Part shown: piece by piece, positions 1-8,597 of the stretch
Position numbering within the stretch: the stretch's first letter is position 1
Layout: each line of letters starts with the position of its first letter
Source of the DNA: Muribaculaceae bacterium
GTDB lineage: Bacteria > Bacteroidota > Bacteroidia > Bacteroidales > Muribaculaceae
Length of the DNA: 35,902 bases
NCBI GenBank assembly: GCA_022510505.1
Contig: JAFLTL010000023.1
Span: 1 to 35,902 of the forward strand
Reading direction: 5' to 3'
Notes under the pieces: generated by a model
The model's database searches: none
What the model saw: only the letters and a program-made list of their open reading frames with translations
Told to the model about the DNA's origin: nothing
Program-made: the position numbers and the translations under genes

Positions 1-2305
1 TAAAGTAATCACCACCTACCGACGCTGAAGCAGTCACCATAATGTAAGATGGAACGGCATCATTTCTTGAGTATTCAAGATTAATGATGAATTCAATCAT
101 TCCATTACCTTCTGTGCCCGTTGTAGTATATTCACCATATGCGATTACATCGCCACTTCTTGAATTAAATAAGTGTTGATCTTTAGTTCTTACTACTACT
201 GGATAATTAGGATAAGATGTATCTCCTTGTCTTTTCGAATCATCAAGAAGTGCAATATAAACAATGCCGATATCATCATCTCCTAAGTTGACTAATGGTG
301 AGCCAGAACCTTTATCTACTTTTCCTCCTTCATATCTTAACCAACCTTTTAATTGTTTAGGACGCTGATTCCATTTTCGCCCCCATCCAAGAACTCCATT
401 GGTTCCGTCAGTTTTCAGATATTCACCGATGAAAATGTTACCTGCAGCAAACTGTTGATAGACAACAAAATTAAAATTAGTTGATTTTAATTGAGCAGAA
501 TATTTTCCGGTGTGTTTATAAGATTCTGAAGAAGTTGTAACATCAGATCCTGCTGTTTTGGAGCCATGATTCCCGGAATCCCAAAACATAGTGCCACCAG
601 TAGGATATATTAAAGAAGGTTTGGAACCATTCCAGTCTTCGAAACTATTATTGGGAAGTTGGGGCAGGTAAATACGGAAGGTAGGATAACCTTCTTCCGG
701 TTCATCTATATAGGACCAATTCCCGTTTTCGAAGTATCTAGCCGAGTATTCATATCTCTTGTCAAAAGTTTCCAACGAACCATCTATTTTGTTTATTACA
801 GGCGTCACTCCATAAAAGTAACCCGTGCTATTTGACAAAACTGGTTTTGACAGGTTTTCTCCCGGTTCATAATCACCTTCCTTCGTGCTAATTGAATTAG
901 CACTCTCCCATGCTGTATTGGAACCGACCTCTCGATACAGTATCTCGACTTGTTCGACTGTTTCTCTTAATTTTTGCACTCGAAGAACTTTTTGAGTGTC
1001 CCAAACAGATGTCAAGATGTCTTCTTCGGTGATTTCATCTATTTCATCTATTGCCACACCGTCACCGGTAACTCTTAAAATAAATGTGCGGTGAATTTCA
1101 CGTATATCTCCACCGTGACCATCATTATCCTTAAGTGTCATGTTTAAACGATAGGTCTTGTTTAAGAGTGCATTCGTAAAACTGGCAGGGAAAGTCATAA
1201 TGAGATTTTGTCCTTCATCCTCACATTTGACTCCTTGATTTATCAAATCCCAATAGGATGTACCTGTCGGATTCTTAAAGACTCGGTAGATATCTATGCT
1301 GGAACTGCCGATAATGGGATTGAAAAGTTCGGCACATTGAAGAACAATGCTTGAAAATGAACCTGTAGTTTTAAAATCAAGTTTAATATCACCAACTTCA
1401 GCCCATTCGGCGTTATATCGTTCACCCGAAGAACTAATCTCGGTGTTGTTTTTATCGGAGTAAGAACATGTAACCACAGGATTTGCCCGGATGGTAAACT
1501 CAGAATCGGGATCTTTTTCATATTGTACCTCAGATGTCAGAATAAGGTCATCGGATATGTAAACCCCGCCTTGATCAACATCAGCCGAAACGTATGAGAA
1601 ATTGATATTATAAAGTTTACCACTCTGTGGTGCTTCAATTATATCCTTATATTCAAGTTTCTTAGATTCGCTTCTGAAAACATAAGTCAGGTTTTTGTCA
1701 CCTTTTGGCATCATGAAATAACCCGTGGAATCGATTGTGTTATGTCCCGATATGTTTTCATAAACCAAACTACCTGCCATGTGACCGACTGTTACGCTAT
1801 AGTCATTTCCCAACAACTGCTTCAAATCATCGTTTAATGTAACGCGAACAGCTACGTTTGTAATTCGGCAGGTAAGTTCTGCCTCAACTTCGTTATTCCC
1901 AACAACAATTGGTTGTGTCACTCCTTTATAAAAAGATTTTATGAAAGACGCGGGCACACTGTCACCGGCCCAACCTTCAATCTGATAAATCCCGGGAGCC
2001 AGTGTGAATTCAATATTGGAATTATATTCCTCACCTGTCCAATTCATCTTGTCCTCAGGTGTCCAGTATCTTACCGGCTGACCTTTTTCGTTATTGACAA
2101 CCAGACTAAGAGTGCTGAGCAGTGCCTGTTTCTCTTGGGAACTGATCTCACGAGATTCAACAGTCGTAGTCGATGAAGTTATCGAAGGGATGATAATCAG
2201 TCGTCCTTCTCCGTCGGATTCCAGGAAACTTTTGGTCTCGGAGCATGAACCGAAGGATAGGATTAGGAGAAATGAATATAATATCAGGTATAATTTTGAT
2301 TTCAT
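1..2305 (-). CDS. C'': DUF4493-PCMD surface lipoprotein (3' end off window)
   Basis: An open frame of 768 codons runs from ATG at 2305 to the left edge without a stop. The signal peptide has lipobox SFGSC (Cys21) followed by SETKS, typical of Bacteroidetes outer-surface lipoproteins. Residues 30-270 are a DUF4493-type domain (GWAGDS, FYKG, CRITNVAVRV). An FN3-like stretch follows, then from about residue 560 a PCMD-type C-terminal domain (NSFEDWN, FWDSGNHGS, GWLRYEGG). It aligns along its whole length with the 786-residue protein at 8598-10958. The last visible residues, SVGGDYF, match SIGGDYF there, so only about 17 residues plus the stop are missing. It is the last visible gene of the eight-lipoprotein operon, 16 bases after B''. 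Ligand and function are unknown; PCMD is a putative carbohydrate-related domain by family name only. Confidence 0.88.
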   Translation of the reverse strand, partial: MKSKLYLILYSFLLILSFGSCSETKSFLESDGEGRLIIIPSITSSTTTVESREISSQEKQALLSTLSLVVNNEKGQPVRYWTPEDKMNWTGEEYNSNIEFTLAPGIYQIEGWAGDSVPASFIKSFYKGVTQPIVVGNNEVEAELTCRITNVAVRVTLNDDLKQLLGNDYSVTVGHMAGSLVYENISGHNTIDSTGYFMMPKGDKNLTYVFRSESKKLEYKDIIEAPQSGKLYNINFSYVSADVDQGGVYISDDLILTSEVQYEKDPDSEFTIRANPVVTCSYSDKNNTEISSSGERYNAEWAEVGDIKLDFKTTGSFSSIVLQCAELFNPIIGSSSIDIYRVFKNPTGTSYWDLINQGVKCEDEGQNLIMTFPASFTNALLNKTYRLNMTLKDNDGHGGDIREIHRTFILRVTGDGVAIDEIDEITEEDILTSVWDTQKVLRVQKLRETVEQVEILYREVGSNTAWESANSISTKEGDYEPGENLSKPVLSNSTGYFYGVTPVINKIDGSLETFDKRYEYSARYFENGNWSYIDEPEEGYPTFRIYLPQLPNNSFEDWNGSKPSLIYPTGGTMFWDSGNHGSKTAGSDVTTSSESYKHTGKYSAQLKSTNFNFVVYQQFAAGNIFIGEYLKTDGTNGVLGWGRKWNQRPKQLKGWLRYEGGKVDKGSGSPLVNLGDDDIGIVYIALLDDSKRQGDTSYPNYPVVVRTKDQHLFNSRSGDVIAYGEYTTTGTEGNGMIEFIINLEYSRNDAVPSYIMVTASASVGGDYF

Positions 2306-2321
2306 AACGGATACTGTATCT

Positions 2322-3095
2322 CTATAAGTCCGACTGCGTGACAGTTATAGCCTGAGTATAATCGGCTTTTCGAGAAATTGATTTCAAGTAATATTTTATA
2401 TTTCGAGAGTGTCCCGCTTTTAAATCTTCAATCTTGGATACCAAAGTCACAGTGTTTCCTTCAATCTCAGTTATTAGAGTGGCAATTAAGTAATTCTTGC
2501 CCTCGATATATTTGTAATATGCTTTTCTTTCTGGAGTGTAACCCGGTGTAATTATATCATTCAAACCGAAAGTTAGAAAACTGCTGCCTCCCTCATGTCC
2601 GATTATCACGGATGTTTCGCTTCTGTTGATGATCTTATACAAATCATCATCGAATTCAACGGTAATCAGAATATTTGAAGGAGAACATGAAATTTTTTGT
2701 GTTATCTCAGTTACCCGTTTGTTTTCCACTATGAAATTTTCCGATTTCCCTTGAGCATATGGTGAATCCCAATCGGCCTCGGGATTTTCACCGATAGAAA
2801 TTATGAAATGGTATGGCGTGCTTTTTGCTGGAAGAGGAATTACCTTTCCTTGTACCTCACTAAGTTTCTTTGTGATTTCCTCACTTCCATCCTCATTGAT
2901 GAAGGTTACCTTCCCGTTAGAAAGATCATCACCCGCACGACTTTCAATAGTTCTCTCTTCAACATTGACCGAAAGAGTCTTCATGCTGATACCTCCAAAC
3001 CCTTCTGGTAAGGAAGTGTCAATCCCCTCGTCTAATTGTTCATTAGTACAACCAAACAAGATGATACCTAAAATAATATATAGAAATTTATACAT
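2322..3095 (-). CDS. B'': short DUF4493 lipoprotein
   Basis: A 257-residue lipoprotein with signal peptide and lipobox LFGC (Cys16) followed by TNEQLDE. I chose ATG at 3095. A longer frame starts with TTG at 3107, overlapping the stop of A'', but the ATG gives a compact, normal signal peptide. The whole mature protein is one DUF4493-type domain (SRAGDD near residue 53, SPYAQGKS, fdd-type strand near 140). It resembles the N-terminal halves of the 450- and 459-residue B proteins in this operon. It ends at VTVTQSDL, where those continue with a Gly/Pro/Asn linker and a C-terminal module. It therefore looks like a B protein that has lost its distal half, and is probably still functional because the frame is intact and the operon continues after it. 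Confidence 0.85.
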   Translation of the reverse strand: MYKFLYIILGIILFGCTNEQLDEGIDTSLPEGFGGISMKTLSVNVEERTIESRAGDDLSNGKVTFINEDGSEEITKKLSEVQGKVIPLPAKSTPYHFIISIGENPEADWDSPYAQGKSENFIVENKRVTEITQKISCSPSNILITVEFDDDLYKIINRSETSVIIGHEGGSSFLTFGLNDIITPGYTPERKAYYKYIEGKNYLIATLITEIEGNTVTLVSKIEDLKAGHSRNIKYYLKSISRKADYTQAITVTQSDL

Positions 3096-3103
3096 CTTTT
3101 CAA

Positions 3104-6001
3104 TCAATCATTAGGAGTTTGATTATAAATTAGTACAAGATTCTCTATCCATAATTGAGATCCAACAAATTCAGCCTCCATGGGAGCGGTATAATCTCCA
3201 GTAAACGCAGCCTTCTGCGCAGATGGATAATCGAAATTGTTCCTTACATAACTATTGCCATAACCATTAATCGGATGCGTAGAAGAAATATAAACATATA
3301 AATAACATTGTTTTGATAATGTTGAATTAATTGAAAGAGAAATCTCACCCGCCGTCTCTGCTATACTTGATTCATATTCGTTTAGTATTTCATTAGTTTC
3401 GCTTCTTATAATAATGTGATAATACCATTTATCATTATTCTTAGGTGAATATTTATATGTGAATTTTAATTCTTTAGCTCTGGAAATCAGCACTCCTGTT
3501 CCATTGGTTTCTAATAATCCAGGAGCTGTATTTGTGCATTTTTCATCATTATCTCGGGTTAAATCCGAGGCTCTAATAAGAAAAGGAGTATTATTCTGAC
3601 CGTAACCGACAGTTCGAATTAATGCTCTTCCATTGTCAGGCTTTGTTCCTGATGTAGCTCTGTATGCGGCCCCTGCGCCAGTCCCAGAGCCAGCTCCAGC
3701 ATTAGCTGTGGTTTCATTATTTGTGTTCCATATATTATCGTTAAGCCTCCATAATATTTGATACTGACTTCCGGTTGTTGAAGATGACCAATCACTTTCG
3801 TTAAATTTACCACATGGAATAATTGTTTCTTCCTCAGTAGTAAATTCGCCGTACTTACTTATGACCTCAGTATCATTCTTTATCTCAATATCATATGGTG
3901 TTCCCGAACTAAGGACATTGCCATTATCTAGATAATTTATGAATATACTAATGTCTCCATCAGAGGCATCTTCAACATCTGTAATTGTTATTTCTTTAAC
4001 AATCTCTCCATTATCTTTAACGTATACAAGAATCTTTCCATTTTTGACATTGTCAATGAATTCTGCTATACGATCTGTATCTTCAAGTTTAATATGAATT
4101 GTTGCATAATGTGCATATATATCCAATTCTTCATAATCGAGGATAATTTTAGGAGGACGTTTCCCTGTTCTAAATGTTTTAACAGGACTGGTATAATCTA
4201 TATACGTATAAGTCCAACTATATTCTGTGTCATCATTTAGTTGGTCAAAAAACACTATTGCTCGTGTTTCCACAAAATCAGATGGTAATATAGATATTTC
4301 TTTATCATCAACTTTAACATATAATTTGGATTCTTCTATTATTCTACAAAGTAATCCCTTCTCCGAAGGAAACTTTATATCCACGTATATATTTACTGTT
4401 TCTGTTGTAATTTCATTTTCTGGAAGTGTCACTTCAATCTCAGGGACGGGGCGGTGGAGGTTGATGGGTTCTCCACAACTGCGACCATTGGATGTCTGCC
4501 CTTTGACATAGAAATCGAGTTTATAGGCTGGTGTGGGAACAGTCAAAGTATAACAGAAAGGATATTCTGTTTTGTCTGATACCACTTTTTCAACCGAGAA
4601 GCTCAAGCTCTCTTCACCATAGTTATGGTTATCGGTTGTCAGTGAAATCCTATTTGTCTTTTCCTCAAGATTGTCAATGGTTGTATACAGAGTAAATGTC
4701 ATATTGTCAGCAGGAACCAGTTCATCCTCGGCATAACTCGAAAGCAAAATGGCTCTCTCAGGATAAATGTTTACCGCGAAGGTATTGTTCTCAGTGCATT
4801 GCTGACCATGACTATCCTCAACAACCAGTGTGAAAACAGTTGTCTCTACATCGCTGGATGCATCTTTTACTTGCAGTGACGGAATCCATGAGGTGATGTC
4901 AACGTAACCATACATGCTGTTCTCTTCAATTCCGAGAACCTTAACGCCATAACTGTCAGTTAACTCGGCTACGTCTTGCGCATCAAAAAGATTGAAATCT
5001 TTTGTGAGAATCGGTGATTCAACCTTCAATGTCACAGCCGACATTTTCCCTCTCGCTTCTATATTGAAACGGTATTTGGCTTCTAATGCAGCTGAATTCC
5101 CTTCATAAATATTAAGGGGTGTGGCACTGTCAAAACCATCAAGTAACAAGGACGGTGCTTCAGCAAGCTCGAATTTGTCGGTTATATCAATGTCGATATC
5201 CTCGGTTTCCTCTATTCCAATGAATTTGACACTTAGAATAATTGTCTCAGGTGTATTTTCAACATCCAGACGAATCTTCTGCAATGATGCCTCGAGAGCA
5301 GTAAAATCGGTAACGACAGGTACTGTCGCTACTTTTCCATCTAACGAAACCGTGACATTTAGAGTTACCTTCCCCGGTTGAATATATGCAATAGCATCTT
5401 TAGTATCTTCTGACCCAAAATTGAGAACTGTCCCTTTTGCTGTTGTCAAAGCTGCATTAAATCCATCAAAATATTCTTCAAATTTTTCAGTGCGGTCAAT
5501 TCCAACCAACGAATTCTTAAGTTTAGCAGCGAGATTTACCGAAGCCGTTTCATTTTCATTTACGTAAACCTCAGTCGAAGCAAAGAAGTATGGAGAATTG
5601 AATTCTTCTTTTTCAAAATCACCATGCCATACCGATATTGTGTATTTGCCAACAGCGAATTCGGTTTCCTTAATAAATTCATTGACAGTTGTCCATTCTT
5701 TTATAACCGTGCCATCGGACGATTCGAGTCTGACCGAAAGATTTGTCGCCGGTGAGCTTGCCAAATCGGTCAGCAATTTTCTTTGTGATTCGGTCAGTTG
5801 AGATAAATCCTCTGAAGCACGAGATATGGCATTTGAAATAGTTGGGTCTATTATAGCATTCAGCGATATTGAGCCGGTTCTGGAAGTATCTATTTCTCCC
5901 ATGCCGTTATTATCATCGGAACATGCCGAAAATATTGCAATTGAAATAATTGCAATTATGGTTCTGATAATATTTGTCTTATATAACTTAAAGTAGTTCA
6001 T
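3104..6001 (-). CDS. A'': enlarged DUF4493 lipoprotein with FN3-like and jelly-roll-like tail
   Basis: A 965-residue lipoprotein, lipobox IFSAC (Cys27) followed by SDDNN. Residues 27-410 match the complete A proteins of 399 and 410 residues: the DUF4493 part (SRASED near 61, SPYFF, KNSLVGID) and a following module (FNLFDAQ, ITSWIP, VVEDSHG). About 550 further residues have no counterpart in A or A'. They contain strands resembling FN3/Ig domains, then from about residue 715 a terminal domain opening IPCGKFNESDW, with a Gly/Ala-rich loop near 770. That layout mirrors the tail of the C proteins (TPAQPVIPNSDFEDW). The DNA for the tail is much more AT-rich than the first half. It starts 9 bases after B' and its stop lies 8 bases before the chosen start of B''. 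Function is not known; a surface location is inferred. Confidence 0.88.
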   Translation of the reverse strand: MNYFKLYKTNIIRTIIAIISIAIFSACSDDNNGMGEIDTSRTGSISLNAIIDPTISNAISRASEDLSQLTESQRKLLTDLASSPATNLSVRLESSDGTVIKEWTTVNEFIKETEFAVGKYTISVWHGDFEKEEFNSPYFFASTEVYVNENETASVNLAAKLKNSLVGIDRTEKFEEYFDGFNAALTTAKGTVLNFGSEDTKDAIAYIQPGKVTLNVTVSLDGKVATVPVVTDFTALEASLQKIRLDVENTPETIILSVKFIGIEETEDIDIDITDKFELAEAPSLLLDGFDSATPLNIYEGNSAALEAKYRFNIEARGKMSAVTLKVESPILTKDFNLFDAQDVAELTDSYGVKVLGIEENSMYGYVDITSWIPSLQVKDASSDVETTVFTLVVEDSHGQQCTENNTFAVNIYPERAILLSSYAEDELVPADNMTFTLYTTIDNLEEKTNRISLTTDNHNYGEESLSFSVEKVVSDKTEYPFCYTLTVPTPAYKLDFYVKGQTSNGRSCGEPINLHRPVPEIEVTLPENEITTETVNIYVDIKFPSEKGLLCRIIEESKLYVKVDDKEISILPSDFVETRAIVFFDQLNDDTEYSWTYTYIDYTSPVKTFRTGKRPPKIILDYEELDIYAHYATIHIKLEDTDRIAEFIDNVKNGKILVYVKDNGEIVKEITITDVEDASDGDISIFINYLDNGNVLSSGTPYDIEIKNDTEVISKYGEFTTEEETIIPCGKFNESDWSSSTTGSQYQILWRLNDNIWNTNNETTANAGAGSGTGAGAAYRATSGTKPDNGRALIRTVGYGQNNTPFLIRASDLTRDNDEKCTNTAPGLLETNGTGVLISRAKELKFTYKYSPKNNDKWYYHIIIRSETNEILNEYESSIAETAGEISLSINSTLSKQCYLYVYISSTHPINGYGNSYVRNNFDYPSAQKAAFTGDYTAPMEAEFVGSQLWIENLVLIYNQTPND

Positions 6002-6010
6002 GATTTATTA

Positions 6011-7363
6011 TCATGCGTGGAATACAAATGTTATTTCTTTTGTGAATCCTCCGGCATCGTAAACTGTAAGTTTAAACGTGTGGTTACCACCCTTGAATCC
6101 AGAGAGTAGCTGTGAAATTAAGTAGGTAAGTTCCACTTTAATTTCTTTTTCACCTCTCAGTTGCTCACCGCAAGGAAACTTTAACGTTCCGAAAAGTTCT
6201 TCAAGATCTGCTCCCGGGTCAAGAAGGTCGAACTTGGTTAACCCTGCTTGAACAATTTCATCGAAGTCATCGTCTTCAGTTGATATTTCAATAATCAGAC
6301 TCTCTATGATATAATCGGAACTGATATTTACTTCATATACTCCATTGTCCTTTATCGTTATGACACCATTTGAACCGGGTGTAAAGTCCGATGACTGATT
6401 AATTTGTATGGTATTCGTGTTACCTCCAGGTTGATTTCCGGGATTATCATCGGGGTTAGATGGATTTTCTGGAATCTGGTCGGTGTTGTCATCATCGCCC
6501 GGACGAACTATACCTCCTTCAAAGGGTTTTTCATCTTCCCCTTGGAACACTAAGTCAATAAGCGGCTGTTGGGTGACGGTGACGTCGATGGTGAAGCCGG
6601 CCGATGGTGTGCCTGTGCCGGGGTTGGGTTTGATGCCACTGCCGGTGGCCGAGTAGGTGATGATATAGAGTGTGCCTTTCTTGGCATTCGGTATGTTATA
6701 CTGCATGGTCACCTCGTTGTCACCGATTACAGTGTTGAACAGGGTTATCAAGGCGTTGCCGTTGTCGAGGAAGTAGCCGTCTGCTCCCGTGCTGTTGCCA
6801 TAACGGAACTGGTCCTTACCAAAGGTCAGCGAGTTCTCAACATCATTGTAGGCCTCGACCGAGGTCTGGTTCAAATTGTCGATCATCTCGAGCAATTTGT
6901 CGTCAATGACCACTCGAACAGCAAGACTCAACAGTTCACATTCGATGACAGGTACAACTGTGATTTTCTTTGATTCGATGGCGAACGGTTCCGATTCTCC
7001 TTCGTAGTATGGGTCGTCAAAGGCCGACTGAGCACCACTTCCACCCTTGACCACCGCATGGTAGACGCCAACAGGCAACGATATGGTTTCCATGCTGAGA
7101 GCCTGGGAGTAGGTGATGGGTTCAATCACCGGAACTGTCTGCCCATCACTGTAGATCTCAATTATGAATTTGTCATAGTCGACTTCGATTGCACGGGATG
7201 AAACCGAAGAAAATCCGTTGATTTCGATGTTTAGTCCGGTCAGGGATAAAGTTCCGAAATCATCTTCCAATAATATTTGCTGGGAATTCTCGGCACAAGA
7301 ACTAAGGAGCAGTGCCACGCTGCCCAGCAGACTTATCAGATATTTGGTGACTTTATTGGTCAT
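6011..7363 (-). CDS. B': DUF4493 lipoprotein with Gly/Pro/Asn linker
   Basis: A 450-residue lipoprotein, lipobox LLSSC (Cys23). A DUF4493 domain occupies about 30-270 (FGTLSL, SSRAIE near 57, DPYYEGES, CELLSLAVRV). A low-complexity linker rich in Gly, Pro, Asp and Asn covers about 285-325. A C-terminal module follows (KFDLLDPG, LTYLISQLL, TVYDAGGF). The module resembles the end of the A proteins and of B at 10972-12351. Base composition changes sharply near 6560, exactly where the DUF4493 domain gives way to the linker: hand-counted 60-bp blocks are 65% GC at 6601-6660 but 30% at 6301-6360. It lies 22 bases after A' and 9 before A''. Role unknown; probably a surface subunit in the same assembly as its neighbours. 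Confidence 0.88.
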   Translation of the reverse strand: MTNKVTKYLISLLGSVALLLSSCAENSQQILLEDDFGTLSLTGLNIEINGFSSVSSRAIEVDYDKFIIEIYSDGQTVPVIEPITYSQALSMETISLPVGVYHAVVKGGSGAQSAFDDPYYEGESEPFAIESKKITVVPVIECELLSLAVRVVIDDKLLEMIDNLNQTSVEAYNDVENSLTFGKDQFRYGNSTGADGYFLDNGNALITLFNTVIGDNEVTMQYNIPNAKKGTLYIITYSATGSGIKPNPGTGTPSAGFTIDVTVTQQPLIDLVFQGEDEKPFEGGIVRPGDDDNTDQIPENPSNPDDNPGNQPGGNTNTIQINQSSDFTPGSNGVITIKDNGVYEVNISSDYIIESLIIEISTEDDDFDEIVQAGLTKFDLLDPGADLEELFGTLKFPCGEQLRGEKEIKVELTYLISQLLSGFKGGNHTFKLTVYDAGGFTKEITFVFHA

Positions 7364-7385
7364 GACGATAATCGCGTTTACTTTT

Positions 7386-8585
7386 TCACTGAGTCAATTT
7401 GACAATGAAAATATTGTTGTTCTCAAGCTCGGGGTCGGTTGTCTTACCTTCCATGTCGGTGACGGATAACGTGACAGTTGCAATCATTGATGTCTCACCG
7501 TTACCCAAAGAAAGTGACTTGACCCAGTCGGTCATCTCGACAAGTGCCATGTTGCTACCACTGCGGAAACCTGTCACAAGGAATCCCATTGCACTAAGTG
7601 TTTCCTTCTGGGCTTCATTCATCAGGTCATAGTTCTTTACTCCCGTGCTTCCCATCTGAACAGAGAGAGTAGCGGCTTTCAAACCGGCTTCGGTGTAGAC
7701 GTTGAACCTATATGGTTTAGAGATAGTCGAAAGGTCGTTGACGACAAGTGTAGTCGTCTCGTTGCCAGTAAATCCTTCCGGGTTGACCTCAGGAAGCGGA
7801 AAACCATCAATGTTCTTACCGATGTCGAATGTCATAGTCTCCTGGGTCATCGAGTCGTCGAAAGTTACGATGACGCTTACGGTAGGTTTATCGATGTCGA
7901 CGTCGAAATAGAACTTCTGTAAATGTGCTGCCTGTGCTGTGAATGTCTTGACTGTTGTCTGATAGGTATCACCTTGCTTGTAGATGAAGTTAACACTGAG
8001 AGTGACGTTTCCGGGCGCCACATAGGCTAACCGGCTCTCGTCTCCATCAAAAAGAATGTTGCCTGTCGAAGTTGTCAAGGTGGCCTTATAACTTGAGAAG
8101 AGATTTTTGAAGCTGTCTGAGTAATCAACTCCAACCAAAGAGTTCTGCAGCGTGGTGATCAGGTTGACGTTCGTGTTGACGTTCTCCCTGACGAAGATGT
8201 CCTGATGACCATAGACGCTCGGGAGATCGAAACCTTCCTTGGAGGGGTCGCCGTAGGAAGCTGCCAGAGAATATTGCCCAACCGGGATACTCAATGTTTC
8301 GGGAAACGATTCAGCTGTGTCCCATGACTCTCTCAACGAACCGTCGGAATTGTAGAGGCTGACGCTGAGATATTTCTTCGGTTCGGCCGAGAGTTTTTTG
8401 AGAACAGCCATCTGCTCGTCGCTCATGGTCCTCGAAATCTGAGAATCGACGACTTTCAAGTCGGCTGTCAGAGATAAACTGACGGTGCCCTGAGTCTTGG
8501 TCGACGACGGGTCGTCGACGTCGTTGCCACAGGAAATGGCAACTAACAAGGGGAAGGCTAATATGTAGTGAAGATACTTTTTCAC
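7386..8585 (-). CDS. A': DUF4493 lipoprotein
   Basis: A 399-residue lipoprotein starting with GTG; no ATG fits upstream of the signal peptide. The lipobox is VAISC (Cys19), followed by GNDVDD. The DUF4493-type domain spans about 30-285 (GTVSLSL, ISRTMSDEQ near 52, LPSVYG, QNSLVGVDY). A C-terminal module spans about 290-399 (KNYDLMNEAQ, MTDWVKSL, VTDMEGK). It is closely similar in layout to A (12371-13603) and to the first 410 residues of A''. It sits 12 bases downstream of C and 22 upstream of B', so it opens the second A-B unit of the operon. Function is unknown. Confidence 0.88.
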   Translation of the reverse strand: MKKYLHYILAFPLLVAISCGNDVDDPSSTKTQGTVSLSLTADLKVVDSQISRTMSDEQMAVLKKLSAEPKKYLSVSLYNSDGSLRESWDTAESFPETLSIPVGQYSLAASYGDPSKEGFDLPSVYGHQDIFVRENVNTNVNLITTLQNSLVGVDYSDSFKNLFSSYKATLTTSTGNILFDGDESRLAYVAPGNVTLSVNFIYKQGDTYQTTVKTFTAQAAHLQKFYFDVDIDKPTVSVIVTFDDSMTQETMTFDIGKNIDGFPLPEVNPEGFTGNETTTLVVNDLSTISKPYRFNVYTEAGLKAATLSVQMGSTGVKNYDLMNEAQKETLSAMGFLVTGFRSGSNMALVEMTDWVKSLSLGNGETSMIATVTLSVTDMEGKTTDPELENNNIFIVKLTQ

Positions 8586-8597
8586 TTAATCAATTTT

